A stretch of 64,000 nt of DNA from Alphaproteobacteria bacterium (GTDB lineage Bacteria > Pseudomonadota > Alphaproteobacteria > JANQMY01). The notes below the pieces were generated by a model. That model searched no databases and was not told where the DNA came from. It worked only from the letters and a program-made list of their open reading frames with translations. Positions 1 to 8,175 of this stretch are shown here, piece after piece (the stretch's first letter is position 1; each line of letters begins with the position of its first letter). The position numbers were made by a program, and so were the translations under genes. Location of the stretch: the NCBI GenBank assembly GCA_028289425.1, contig JANQPL010000004.1, positions 620,001 through 684,000 of the forward strand, written 5' to 3'.

Positions 1-995
1 TCCGATTCGTTCAGCAATGCCGCTTTAGCCGCCGCCAATCGCGACGTCATAAAATCGATGCGTTCCATTTCAAGCGGCAGACGGCAGTTTTCGACGACGC
101 GCTCAAATGCGCGCCGAATGCGCAATCCTCCGCGCGCGCAGAACAAGGCCTTCGTTTCGCTGGGCGGCGCGGCGGAGAGGTGCAACCAGAGTTTGACGCA
201 CGCTTCGAAAATGATCGGGCCGAGCACCCGGCGGCCGAATTCGTGTGCGCAAGCAATGGGAGCATTCGTTTGCATGCCCGCGATTGCGGAAACGGGACGG
301 CCCGCCGCCCGCTTGCGTAGTTCGAAGCCCACGCCGTTCAGGCTGCGGGCGACAGCGTGCCCATTCGATCGCGGCGTGATATGCGACGACAATCCCGCCT
401 TGCGCGCCATGATTTGATCCGCATGCGTATCATCACCCACATGCAACACCATGCGCGGGTTCAGGCGTTCTATCTGCAGGACTTGGTCGAACAGGTCGCC
501 CCTGTGTTTTGTCGCTTGGGCATCGCAGCTGGTGTAGACCCGGTCAACCAGATTCGGCCCCACCACATCCACAATGATCTCCTCGACGTTTTCGGACGAA
601 AACGGCGTATCGCTTATGGCGATCACCCGTCCGCCGGCGGACCGGTGCAGACGTAGCGTTTCGACCCATTTTTTGTTCGGCGTAAGGCAAGATTTCTCGA
701 CCTGAAGCTCGCATTGAAGGAAAAGAGACGCGAGCGATTGGGGCAGGTTCAATAGCTGCAGCTGCATTTTTGTGACATGCGCATGGCTGACTTCGCCGGT
801 GCCGCCCCGCGCCTTCAAGGCACGAAAAGCGGTACGGTGCGCAAGCTGTTTGGCTTGATAGATGTGCCGCCATGTGCGTCTGTGGTGTGGGGCAAGGTGC
901 CCGACGATCATTTTCGCGGTTCGTGCCATGCGTTGGCGTTCGGATACCGCCTTGCGCAGTACAAGTGTGTCAAATACGTCCGTCGAGATGACCAT
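1..995 (-). CDS. HAD-superfamily hydrolase, COG5610-like (partial, runs off left edge)
   Basis: An open frame starts with ATG at 995-993 and continues to base 1 without a stop, giving at least 331 residues. The N-terminus reads STDVFDTLVLRK (residues 4-15), the HAD motif I with two Asp. Motif II is VIAISDTPFSS near residue 122-132, and motif III/IV is VLHVGDDTHAD near residue 180. This arrangement, with the DVFDT motif almost at the start, is typical of HAD proteins in polysaccharide or glycosyltransferase loci (COG5610 type). An in-frame TAG lies about 140 bases upstream of the ATG and there is no other ATG between them. The C-terminal part and its partner genes lie outside the window, so the substrate cannot be inferred. 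Confidence 0.75.
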   Translation of the reverse strand, partial: MVISTDVFDTLVLRKAVSERQRMARTAKMIVGHLAPHHRRTWRHIYQAKQLAHRTAFRALKARGGTGEVSHAHVTKMQLQLLNLPQSLASLFLQCELQVEKSCLTPNKKWVETLRLHRSAGGRVIAISDTPFSSENVEEIIVDVVGPNLVDRVYTSCDAQATKHRGDLFDQVLQIERLNPRMVLHVGDDTHADQIMARKAGLSSHITPRSNGHAVARSLNGVGFELRKRAAGRPVSAIAGMQTNAPIACAHEFGRRVLGPIIFEACVKLWLHLSAAPPSETKALFCARGGLRIRRAFERVVENCRLPLEMERIDFMTSRLAAAKAALLNES

Positions 996-1533
996 ATGGC
1001 CGCCGGTGCCGCGTACCGACCAAGGAAGGTCGACCTCGCGGTCGGCCCACCAAGACTCTACGCCGATTGACGGGGCGTCCCGAGCAACCGGCGCGTGCTG
1101 GTGTGATGTCGAAATGTGTCTACCCTTGTCCTTCTACGATCCACCGCTTGTGCCGGGTCTTCGGGTAGATACTGACGGCAAAAGCCGGTCGATCTTTGGT
1201 GCCAGTTTGAACAAGTAATCTCCAAAGCAACGCGTGCGCTTTACGCGCAGTCCACTTCGGAAATTAACCAAAAAAGTCCACTGCTATTCGAAATAATGTG
1301 TATTCTGACGAGTTATACTTATCTTTTTTCCCCCGACCAAGTATGTCTTGGGGCGGAATAGTATCCGATTCGGCGTTTTTTGTATTCGGCACGCCGGAAA
1401 TAACGCAAAAAGTACTTTGTGACGGTCGGTTATTCTGTTTTTCCGATCCAATAGTTCAGATTTTTTGGTCGAAATCAGGTGGGGAAGTGACCTAAATTGG
1501 CGCTCTTTGTGATTGGACGGACAGGAACGCCTC
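996..1533. other. Intergenic region, AT-rich in its second half
   Basis: This stretch lies between the left-edge HAD gene and the enoyl-CoA hydratase gene and so holds their divergent 5' regions. Bases 1260-1500 are clearly richer in A/T than the flanks and contain several T and A runs. Open frames here are short, overlap each other on opposite strands and resemble nothing I know. I see no RNA gene and no confident promoter. Confidence 0.5.
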
Positions 1534-2379
1534 ATGCCTGATTTTCAAAACCTCATTTATGAAACGCCCGAGCAAGGCATTGCGCGCATCTGGCTCAACC
1601 GGCCCGAAACGCTCAACGCGCAAGACACGACGCTGCTCTACGAGCTCAACGATGCCTATGATGTGGCGCTGAAGGATGACGGCGTGAAGGTCATTATCCT
1701 GGCGGCCAAGGGCAAACACTTTTCGTCAGGACACGACCTAAAAGAACGCGGCGTCGTTAAGGCGATGAATGCGCGGAAGACCGTGGGAACATGGACCAAC
1801 AATGATTGGGCCGGTGCTGAGGCGTATTATTGCCGCGAAAAAGAAGTGTATGAAGGTTTTTGTCGCCGGTGGCGCGATTTGGCGAAGCCCACCATCGCTG
1901 CCGTCCAAGGCAAAGCGATTGCCGGCGGTTTGATGCTGATTTGGCCGTGCGATTTCGTGATAGCCAGCGACGATGCCAGCTTTCAAGACAACACTATGTA
2001 TATGGGGATTCCGGGGGTGGAGTACTTCGCCCATGTGTGGGAATTGGGGATTCGCAAGGCAAAAGAGTTTCTGTTGGGTGGTCAGCCGCTGACGGCGGAG
2101 GAGGCACTGCAGGCGGGCATGGTCAACCGGATCGTCCCGCGCGCCGAGTTGGAAGAGGCAACAATGGCCTTCGCGCGGACCATCGCCGACAAGCCGTCCT
2201 TTGCCCTTAAGCTCGGAAAAGACGCGATCAACGCGGCGTTCTCGGCCCAAGGGTTCGAAAACGTTCAACGGGCGGCCTTCAATGCGCATCATCTGGCGCA
2301 CAGCCATTACCGGATCAGCCAGGATGGCGCGTTCATTGACGTAGATTTTGCAAAACGCTTCGCCAAAAAAGAGCGCTAA
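1534..2379 (+). CDS. Enoyl-CoA hydratase/isomerase (crotonase family)
   Basis: A 281-residue crotonase-fold protein, expected to hydrate or isomerise an enoyl-CoA in the cytoplasm. The oxyanion-hole signatures are visible: KHFSSGHDLKE around residues 61-71 and AIAGGLMLIWPCD around 128-140, followed by the family element LTAEEALQAGMVNRIVP. An insertion around residues 75-110 (charged and aromatic) makes it a little longer than the standard 260. I chose ATG 1534 because AGGAACG sits 7-8 bases upstream; an in-frame TTG at 1513 is less likely. It stands 70 bases ahead of a membrane dipeptidase with no obvious functional link. Substrate unknown; a role in acyl-CoA catabolism fits the other acyl-CoA genes in the window. 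Confidence 0.88.
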   Translation: MPDFQNLIYETPEQGIARIWLNRPETLNAQDTTLLYELNDAYDVALKDDGVKVIILAAKGKHFSSGHDLKERGVVKAMNARKTVGTWTNNDWAGAEAYYCREKEVYEGFCRRWRDLAKPTIAAVQGKAIAGGLMLIWPCDFVIASDDASFQDNTMYMGIPGVEYFAHVWELGIRKAKEFLLGGQPLTAEEALQAGMVNRIVPRAELEEATMAFARTIADKPSFALKLGKDAINAAFSAQGFENVQRAAFNAHHLAHSHYRISQDGAFIDVDFAKRFAKKER

Positions 2380-2450
2380 GACTACTTGTTGCAACGGCGT
2401 AGGCCGGCTGGAAGACCGGCGCGTAACAACACACCACGGGAGGCATTGGG

Positions 2451-3617
2451 GTGAAGACGACTATTCGCTGGGCCGGCGTCGCGATTGCCGTATTGTTGGT
2501 GGCGGTCATCTTGATGCTGCCCGGTTATCTGGAGCGCGTGACCAACACGATCGTGCCCCACGAACCGTATGAGATCTCGCAGGCGGCGGCCGATTTGCAC
2601 AAAGAGCTGTTTGTGGCGGACCTGCATTCGGACACGCTGCTCTGGCACCGCTCTGTGCTCCGTCGGTCAGCGCGTGGCCATGTGGACGTGCCGCGTTTGC
2701 GGGACGGCAATGTGGCGCTGCAGGTTTTTCCCGCGGTGACAAAATCGCCCAGCGGCATGAACTACGATCAGAACACAGGCGATACGGATCAAATAACCCA
2801 ATTGGTGATCGCCCAGCGCTGGCCGATCAGAACCTGGGGCAGTCTGCTCGAGCGCGCGCTCTATCAATCCGAAAAACTACACAAGGCCGCGGAACGATAT
2901 CCCGGCGAACTAACCGTCGTGAAAAGCGCGGACGATATTGTCCGCTTGCTGACGGCCCGTGTCGCCGGCGAGCAAGTTGTCGGCGGTCTGCTCGCCATCG
3001 AAGGGCTACATGCGTTGGAAGGCAATGTGGAAAACGTGCAGACGCTCTATGATGCGGGGTTTCGCATGATGGGGCTGCACCATTTCTTCGACAACCGTCT
3101 GGGCGGAAGTTTGCATGGCGTCAGCAGTGCCGGTTTAACCCCGTTCGGTGAAGAAGTGGTTGCGCGGATGGACGCGCTCAACATCATCATCGACCTTGCC
3201 CACTCGTCGGAGGCCGTGGTGGAAGATGTGCTGAAGCTTACCCGGCGTCCGGTGGTGATATCCCATACCGGCGTCAAGGGGGCGTGCAACAGTGCGCGCA
3301 ACATCGACGACTCGCTGATGCGGCGCATTGCCCGGCGCGGGGGTTTGATCGGCATCGGCTATTGGGACGGGGCCGTGTGCGATCCGTCGCCGGAAAGCGT
3401 GGTGCGGTCGATCCGGTACGCCATCGATTTGGTGGGCGCGGATCATGTTGCCCTCGGCTCCGATTATGACGGCGCGACCGCGGTGGCGTTCGATACGTCG
3501 GAAGTTGCGGTGCTCACGGAGGAAATGCTCAAGGCCGGCTTCACTCAGGAGGAAATCCGCAAGGTGATGGGCGACAATGTGGCCCTGTTTCTGAGCAAGT
3601 TTCTGCCTGCCTCTTAA
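2451..3617 (+). CDS. Membrane dipeptidase (renal dipeptidase family, M19)
   Basis: A 388-residue zinc peptidase of family M19, which hydrolyses dipeptides. Residues 7-26 form a hydrophobic segment acting as signal anchor, so the catalytic domain probably lies in the periplasm. Metal-site motifs appear in family order: ADLHSDT (His59, Asp61), the bridging Glu in LLAIEGLHALEG near residue 184, the histidine-rich GLHHFFDN, IDLAHSS, VVISHTG near residue 272, and ALGSDYDG near 338. The start is GTG 2451 with GGGAGG about 8 bases upstream. Length is normal for the family. It could act on D-amino-acid dipeptides or peptidoglycan fragments; the sequence does not decide this. Confidence 0.9.
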   Translation: MKTTIRWAGVAIAVLLVAVILMLPGYLERVTNTIVPHEPYEISQAAADLHKELFVADLHSDTLLWHRSVLRRSARGHVDVPRLRDGNVALQVFPAVTKSPSGMNYDQNTGDTDQITQLVIAQRWPIRTWGSLLERALYQSEKLHKAAERYPGELTVVKSADDIVRLLTARVAGEQVVGGLLAIEGLHALEGNVENVQTLYDAGFRMMGLHHFFDNRLGGSLHGVSSAGLTPFGEEVVARMDALNIIIDLAHSSEAVVEDVLKLTRRPVVISHTGVKGACNSARNIDDSLMRRIARRGGLIGIGYWDGAVCDPSPESVVRSIRYAIDLVGADHVALGSDYDGATAVAFDTSEVAVLTEEMLKAGFTQEEIRKVMGDNVALFLSKFLPAS

Positions 3618-3703
3618 AGTCGTGGCCGGAAGTTTGCCCTCGAACAATCATCCGCGCATTATCGCCGCGACGGGTTAGGAAAACGAAACAGGGAGGTGTT
3701 CCG

Positions 3704-4159
3704 ATGATTGTTGGGCTGCATCATGTGGCGCTGTCCATACCGGACATCAAAGCGGCCATCGAGTTTTACAGCGGTGTGCTCGGCTTTGAAGTGGTTCAGC
3801 AAGCGGGGTGGAATCGGGATTTTCCACTCGCCGACAAAGCGATTGGATTGAAAGACACGGCCGCCCAAATGGCCATGATGAAACTTGGCAACGCCTATAT
3901 CGAATTGTGGCAATACGAAAACCCGCCGCCCCAACCTAAAGACGGGGATTATCCGCCGTCGGATCACGGCATTTCCCATTTCTGCCTTCAGGTTCGTGAT
4001 ATTCAGGCTGAATATGACCGCCTTAGCGCGGCGGGAATGACGTTTGTCGGACCGCCTCAAGATTTTGGAGAGTCGTGGGCGGTCTATGGCCGCGACCCCT
4101 TCGGCAACATTATCGAGATCTACGAGCCGCCCCAGGAACTCAACCTGCCAAATATGTAG
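3704..4159 (+). CDS. Glyoxalase/VOC superfamily protein
   Basis: A 151-residue vicinal oxygen chelate protein with two beta-alpha-beta-beta-beta repeats. The four metal-ligand positions are occupied: His7 in LHHVALSIPD, Glu67 in AYIELWQY, His92 in ISHFCLQV and Glu138 in NIIEIYE, consistent with a glyoxalase I-like metalloenzyme. GGGAGG precedes the ATG by about 8 bases. It sits just ahead of an SDR gene, 84 bases away, and may share its transcript. True lactoylglutathione lyases are more conserved than this, so the substrate is open: an alpha-keto acid, glutathione adduct or small aromatic are all possible. Confidence 0.85.
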   Translation: MIVGLHHVALSIPDIKAAIEFYSGVLGFEVVQQAGWNRDFPLADKAIGLKDTAAQMAMMKLGNAYIELWQYENPPPQPKDGDYPPSDHGISHFCLQVRDIQAEYDRLSAAGMTFVGPPQDFGESWAVYGRDPFGNIIEIYEPPQELNLPNM

Positions 4160-4243
4160 AACGCTAGCCGCCGTCTGTTGCATTTGCCTCGGGCAATGGG
4201 CAGAGTGCGGCCAAAATTCACACAACCAGCACAGGAAGAGGCC

Positions 4244-5020
4244 ATGACCACCTATCCCGACCCTCAGTTCAGCAACGATCTTTCCGGCAGCACGGCGCTC
4301 GTGACCGGGACCACCTCCGGCCTAGGCAAGCGTTTTGCGATCACGCTTGCAAAGTGTGGGGCCAAAGTCGCGCTGACGGGGCGCCGTGCCGAACGGTTGG
4401 AAGAACTGGCCAAAGACATTGAAGCCTTTGGTGGCACCTGCGCGCCAATTCCCCTCGATATGACCGACACGGATAGCATTCTTAATGTGGTGGAAGAAAC
4501 AGAGAAGCAATTGGGAACGCCGGACATCTTGATCAACAATGCAGGCATACCCGATGCACAACGGGCCCACAAAATGTCGGTTGAGCTAATTGACCAAGTA
4601 ATCGATACCAATTTGCGCGGGCCCTATGTGCTTTCCTGTCAGGTTGCCCGGCGTCTCATCGACAAAAAGATGCCCGGCCGCATGGTGAATATCTCCTCGG
4701 TGGGTGCCTATCGCTATGACGGCAACGGTGCTGCACTTTATTCCATCACAAAGGCCGGCATCGCCCGCATGACCGTCGCACTTGCCGTCGAATGGGCCCG
4801 CTTTAACATCAATGTGAATGGCATTGCGCCGGGCGCCTTTTCGTCCGAGATGATGGACGGCATGGTGTCGCGCATGGGCGATATCACACAGCGTTTCCCC
4901 CGGGGGCGCATCTGCCAGCCCGAGCAGATGGACAGCACGCTGCTCTATCTGGTTTCCCCGTCGTCAGAATGCGTCACGGGCACGGTCATCATGGTGGATG
5001 ACGGCCAAGGCCCCCGCTAG
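4244..5020 (+). CDS. SDR family NAD(P)-dependent oxidoreductase
   Basis: A 258-residue classical short-chain dehydrogenase. The dinucleotide motif TGTTSGLG is at residues 21-28, NNAG at 98-101, and the catalytic set is Ser151/152, Tyr166 and Lys170 (YSITK). The C-terminal substrate loop ends with the standard VTGTVIMVDDGQG. GGAAGAGG lies 7 bases before the chosen ATG; a longer frame from 4178 has no ribosome site. Overall it resembles the gluconate 5-dehydrogenase / 3-oxoacyl reductase branch. Following a VOC protein it could belong to a small catabolic unit, but no substrate can be named. Confidence 0.87.
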   Translation: MTTYPDPQFSNDLSGSTALVTGTTSGLGKRFAITLAKCGAKVALTGRRAERLEELAKDIEAFGGTCAPIPLDMTDTDSILNVVEETEKQLGTPDILINNAGIPDAQRAHKMSVELIDQVIDTNLRGPYVLSCQVARRLIDKKMPGRMVNISSVGAYRYDGNGAALYSITKAGIARMTVALAVEWARFNINVNGIAPGAFSSEMMDGMVSRMGDITQRFPRGRICQPEQMDSTLLYLVSPSSECVTGTVIMVDDGQGPR

Positions 5021-5264
5021 CACGCGGGGCCATGCGGGCACAGATTCGGCCTGGCCCGCCAATAAACGCTGCAGTTGTTGCAGAAAGGTGCCACGGTACC
5101 TTCAAGTTCGTGTTATGCGCCGGGATTCGGCCTGTGCTGTATTGATTCTAAGCAGCGCTGCCCATATGAAGTGTTACCGATAAATAACAGAGCCGTGACA
5201 TTTCTATGAGGATCGCCCTCCGGGTCCCGGACACGCGCCTTCCGCACATAGGCGCAGACTTCTA

Positions 5265-6209
5265 ATGACGCGCGTCGGCATGATCATAAACAGCCGCGCT
5301 GCGCGGAATCGGTCGATTGCCGATGATCTTTTGTCGGTCGCGAGCCGATTCTCTGTGCTTCCCCACGTCATTGATGGAATCGACCGGCTACCCCAAGCGC
5401 TCGAAGACATGGCCCGGCGCAGTATCGACACCATGATCCTCAGCGGCGGCGACGGCACCATGCAGGCCGCCATCACCGAAACAATCAACCAGGGACACTT
5501 TTCGACGGCTCCCAATTATGTGGCCCTGCCCGGGGGCGCCACCAATGTGATCGCATCGGATTGCGGTCTGCGCGGCGCATCTCCGGCAACGGCCCTTGAC
5601 CAGTTTCTGTGGCGCTGGTCGCGGGGCGAAACACGTCGCTTGAGCCGCCCGCTGATCGGCGTACAGCTCAGCGAGCACCAAATGCCTATTTACGGGTTCT
5701 TTTTGGGGGCGGGCGATTTCCACAGTGCCGTCAAATTTACGCGCCAGAAAATTCACACCACAGGCGCGACGCGGTCTCTGGCCGTGGCGATGAGCATTGC
5801 CGGCTTCCTGTCCCGGCGCATTGCCGGACCCGCGCCCGAGCGACCAGCTCTTTCGCTCGACATCCGCGAAGAAGATGGCACGCTTTCGCGGCAAGATCTC
5901 TCCCTGATGATCATGACCACCCTGTCGCGTTTGTCCCTGGGCATCTATCCGTTCTGGGGCGACGGCGAGGGCGAACTCAGTGTAACGACCATGAGCCACC
6001 CCCAAAAGCGGCTGTGGCTTGCGGCACTGCCCATTTTGCTGGGCCGCCCCGCCGGGTGGATGGAGCGCGCGGGTTACGTCAGTTGGCGGACGAATGAATT
6101 GCGCTTACGGCTTGACGCGCCGTTTGTGTTCGACGGCGAGATCCTGTTCCCCAACGCGCACGAGGACATGATTATCTCCGTGTCCAAGCGGGCGGCGTTT
6201 CTGACTTAA
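5265..6209 (+). CDS. Diacylglycerol/lipid kinase catalytic-domain protein
   Basis: A 314-residue protein with a DAGK catalytic domain (NAD kinase-like fold). The hallmark SGGDGTM lies at residues 60-66 after a conserved start (MIINSRAARNR), and LPGGATNV follows at the usual distance. Such proteins phosphorylate diacylglycerol, sphingosine-like lipids or phosphatidylglycerol-type substrates at the inner face of the membrane. There is no clear ribosome site upstream of ATG 5265. The last codons (about 6190-6209) closely match a stretch at 6977-6997, so its 3' end is part of a small duplication linked to the palindromic patch downstream. It is one of three diacylglycerol-using enzymes in the window. 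Confidence 0.85.
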   Translation: MTRVGMIINSRAARNRSIADDLLSVASRFSVLPHVIDGIDRLPQALEDMARRSIDTMILSGGDGTMQAAITETINQGHFSTAPNYVALPGGATNVIASDCGLRGASPATALDQFLWRWSRGETRRLSRPLIGVQLSEHQMPIYGFFLGAGDFHSAVKFTRQKIHTTGATRSLAVAMSIAGFLSRRIAGPAPERPALSLDIREEDGTLSRQDLSLMIMTTLSRLSLGIYPFWGDGEGELSVTTMSHPQKRLWLAALPILLGRPAGWMERAGYVSWRTNELRLRLDAPFVFDGEILFPNAHEDMIISVSKRAAFLT

Positions 6210-6239
6210 CGCTCATTTTCAACGAAGCAAGCTCAATTT

Positions 6240-6268
6240 GTCATCCCCGCGGACGCGGGGATCCAGTA
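6240..6268 (+). repeat. Palindromic repeat, copy 1 (REP-like)
   Basis: A 29-base element of the form GTCAT, a GC-rich hairpin (CCCCGC..GCGGGG), then ATCCAGTA. It lies 30 bases after the DAG kinase stop codon. Similar GTCAT-hairpin-ATCCAGTA elements are scattered through many proteobacterial genomes. Confidence 0.85.
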
Positions 6269-6299
6269 CGCCGAAGCGTTGATTGTTGAGATTCGCTGA

Positions 6300-6382
6300 T
6301 TTCCCACAACATAGATGCTCTCCGATACTGGATTCTCGCTTTCGCGAGAATGACACTGAGGTGTGAAGCAACGGGCGGCGTT
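6300..6382. repeat. 83-bp direct repeat, copy A
   Basis: Bases 6300-6382 match 6904-6986 at a constant offset of 604 with about 7 mismatches and no gap. Each copy embeds one REP-like palindrome (here 6326-6354) and ends in GGGCGGCGTT. The two copies flank the GIY-YIG gene. Confidence 0.85.
6326..6354 (-). repeat. Palindromic repeat, copy 2 (REP-like, variant stem)
   Basis: Reverse-oriented copy: read on the minus strand it is GTCAT, hairpin TCTCGC..GCGAGA, ATCCAGTA. Both stem arms differ from copy 1 in compensating positions, so base pairing is kept while sequence changes. It lies inside direct repeat copy A. Confidence 0.85.
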
Positions 6383-6422
6383 CTTTTTTTGGCGCTGGGG
6401 ACGCCACAACAATAACAACAGC

Positions 6423-6451
6423 GTCATCCCCGCGAATGCGGGGATCCAGTA
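6423..6451 (+). repeat. Palindromic repeat, copy 3 (REP-like)
   Basis: Same form and orientation as copy 1 with a slightly different loop (GCGAATGC). It ends one base before the GIY-YIG stop codon. Confidence 0.85.
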
Positions 6452-6452
6452 A

Positions 6453-6749
6453 TCACTGCGCTGCTAAGCTTGGATACAAGTCAATCCAATCAGGATAACT
6501 TTCTTCGATGAGCTGGATCTTCCAAGCCCGGTTCCAGTGCTTTGGCCGTTTCTCGCGTATGATCGCGTTCTCAGGATCTTCAAAGATCTCGAAATAGACA
6601 AGACGGTCCACTTTGTACTTCTTTGTGAATCCCCCGACCAATTTGTTCTTGTGTTCGAATACACGGCGCAGCAAATCACTCGTGACACCGATGTACAACG
6701 TGCCACCCACGCCGCTTGCAAGAATGTACACGTAGTAGTTCTTGCCCAT
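6453..6749 (-). CDS. GIY-YIG nuclease family protein (UPF0213-like)
   Basis: A 98-residue single-domain GIY-YIG protein. YVYILAS (residues 6-12) and LYIGVTSDLLRRV (18-30) form the GIY and YIG strands; the following HKNKLVGGFTKKY and the late Glu in REKRPKHW (Glu66) match the compact UPF0213 group. These stand-alone domains are thought to be structure-dependent nucleases, but their role is not settled. The gene is boxed in by four REP-like palindromes and an 83-bp direct repeat, an association seen repeatedly for this family, which suggests that gene and repeats moved or were duplicated together. Confidence 0.88.
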   Translation of the reverse strand: MGKNYYVYILASGVGGTLYIGVTSDLLRRVFEHKNKLVGGFTKKYKVDRLVYFEIFEDPENAIIREKRPKHWNRAWKIQLIEESYPDWIDLYPSLAAQ

Positions 6750-6903
6750 CGAGCTCTCTCATTTGTGTTGTGAGAATGACAAAGGGATTGTGCGTCCTCA
6801 CACGCCTCTGACATTCGCTGGCCAGTGCCTGGCTTGTGGCCAGCACAGGTTTAAACTCTAGAAGGGGCAGTACACCGAGACGTTGCCGATTATGCCGCAG
6901 GGG

Positions 6904-6986
6904 TTTCCCGCGGCATAGATGTTGTTAGATACTGGATTCTCGCTTTCGCGAGAATGACACTGAGGTGTGAAGCAACGGGCGGCGTT
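6904..6986. repeat. 83-bp direct repeat, copy B
   Basis: Second copy of the repeat at 6300-6382, offset 604. After it the sequence continues as GGGCGGCGTTTCTTACTTAGC (6977-6997), nearly the same as the last bases of the DAG kinase gene at 6190-6210. Confidence 0.85.
6930..6958 (-). repeat. Palindromic repeat, copy 4 (REP-like, variant stem)
   Basis: Identical to copy 2 in sequence and orientation, lying inside direct repeat copy B. Confidence 0.85.
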
Positions 6987-7011
6987 TCTTACTTAGCAAC
7001 TCTCTTCTAGG

Positions 7012-7389
7012 TTAGGAAAGGTCGATCGCGTGTTTCTTGAGCGCGGCGAAGGGTATGTCTTCCAGCGCGTTTTCGTGGGTCGATTGCATGACCACCGGCG
7101 GGGCGGCACCCGCCTCGAATGCGTCCATCCAACGGCTCGCACAGACGCACCAGCGGTCGCCGGGCTTGAGGCCCGCAAAGCCGAATTCCGGCCGGGGTGT
7201 CGACAGGTCGTTGCCCTGTTCTTGCGAAAACGCCAGAAACTCCGCCGTCACTTGGGCGCACACCGTGTGGCGCCCCACATCTTCAGGGCCGGTGTTGCAG
7301 CAGCCATCCCGGAAAAAGCCCGTCACAGGATCTTCCGAACAAGGGACGATTACTTCGCCCAATACGTTGCGGGCTTCCTCTTCACTCAT
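7012..7389 (-). CDS. DUF2237 family protein
   Basis: A 125-residue protein that matches the DUF2237 family along its whole length: NVLG near the start, then PVTGFFRDGCCNTGPED (residues about 21-37), VCAQVTAEFLAFSQ, GNDLSTPRPEFGF and LKPGDRWCVCASRW. The conserved Cys residues and the acidic/aromatic loop suggest a metal or small-ligand site, but no activity is established for the family. It follows the tandem GST-fold gene by 18 bases on the same strand, so the two are probably co-transcribed. Confidence 0.85.
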   Translation of the reverse strand: MSEEEARNVLGEVIVPCSEDPVTGFFRDGCCNTGPEDVGRHTVCAQVTAEFLAFSQEQGNDLSTPRPEFGFAGLKPGDRWCVCASRWMDAFEAGAAPPVVMQSTHENALEDIPFAALKKHAIDLS

Positions 7390-7407
7390 GACGGCTTTCC
7401 CGACGCC

Positions 7408-8175
7408 TTAGGCCGAATAGGTTTCTTTGAGGTAGGCCAAAATATCCTGGCTCTCAAACAGACCTTCTTCCGTATTCGGATCAAACAAATAGGGAATGCC
7501 AACCTGGCCGGTCCGTTCTTTTAATTCCTTCCGGCTTTCGAGGGTCGGCTCGTAATCGGGGAACAAGCGCTGACGGACGGGCGGCGGTGCCCAATCCTGC
7601 AGATTGTTGCGGCCCGCATTGTGCAGCACATAAGGCAATTCCATTTCGCACAGCAACTCGCGCACGGGCCGTGCAAAGGGGCTTGCTTCAAAACTCCACA
7701 ATTCGAGAGGTTCTTCCGGCTCTTTCGAGGGGCGCACATGGGTGCCCCGGCCGATGCGCATGGCGCCCACAGCGGCCGCGCTCATCACTTGGAAGGGTGC
7801 CGGGATTTGCCAAGCAAGGCCCGGACGGCGCCCGCCATAGGCTTCGAACAGATACTCCACAATGTCCATGGACTCATACATTTCCAGGCCGTCATTGGGA
7901 TCCACCAAATAGGGAAATTGGGTCATGCCGCCCCGTGCTTCCACTTCCGGCCGGAAGCGGGTGCCTCCCTTGGGACAGGGTAGGATCAGCACTTCCAGAT
8001 CCAGCTCCGTTAGGGCCTCGCGCACCAGGCGGCAAAAGGGGCAGCCCTCAAACTCGTACAAAATCAGCGTTTTCTCGGGCTTTTGCACCGCGGGGTTCAC
8101 ATTGACCCCAGCCCACGGGCGGATGCCGATAGCGGCTGTGGCGGTCAATACGTCAAAGGTGGAGGCGATGGACAT
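7408..8175 (-). CDS. Tandem thioredoxin-fold (GST N-terminal domain) protein
   Basis: A 255-residue protein with two consecutive GST N-terminal (glutaredoxin-like) domains. The first has an intact CPFC redox motif at residues 45-48 (LILYEFEGCPFCRLVREAL); the second, in LELWSFEASPFARPVREL, has lost both Cys. Each ends with the usual glutathione-binding FPYLVDPN / IPYLFDPN and MYESMDIVEYL / LFESQDILAYL elements. There is no alpha-helical GST C-terminal domain. A frame from 8265 exists, but AAAGGA lies upstream of ATG 8175 and homology starts there. Similar tandem proteins occur in plants and cyanobacteria. A glutathione-dependent redox role is likely; the target is unknown. Confidence 0.82.
   Translation of the reverse strand: MSIASTFDVLTATAAIGIRPWAGVNVNPAVQKPEKTLILYEFEGCPFCRLVREALTELDLEVLILPCPKGGTRFRPEVEARGGMTQFPYLVDPNDGLEMYESMDIVEYLFEAYGGRRPGLAWQIPAPFQVMSAAAVGAMRIGRGTHVRPSKEPEEPLELWSFEASPFARPVRELLCEMELPYVLHNAGRNNLQDWAPPPVRQRLFPDYEPTLESRKELKERTGQVGIPYLFDPNTEEGLFESQDILAYLKETYSA

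Noticed and set aside
544-873. Short minus-strand frame in the first kilobase
   Set aside because: It overlaps, in another frame, the HAD gene that carries all HAD motifs and stays open to the window edge.
1284-1535. Small frames on both strands in the AT-rich gap
   Set aside because: They overlap each other antisense, lack ribosome sites and show no recognisable domain.
6240-6958. CRISPR array
   Set aside because: The four repeats alternate in orientation, have irregular spacing and contain a gene between them; there are no spacers of equal length and no cas genes.
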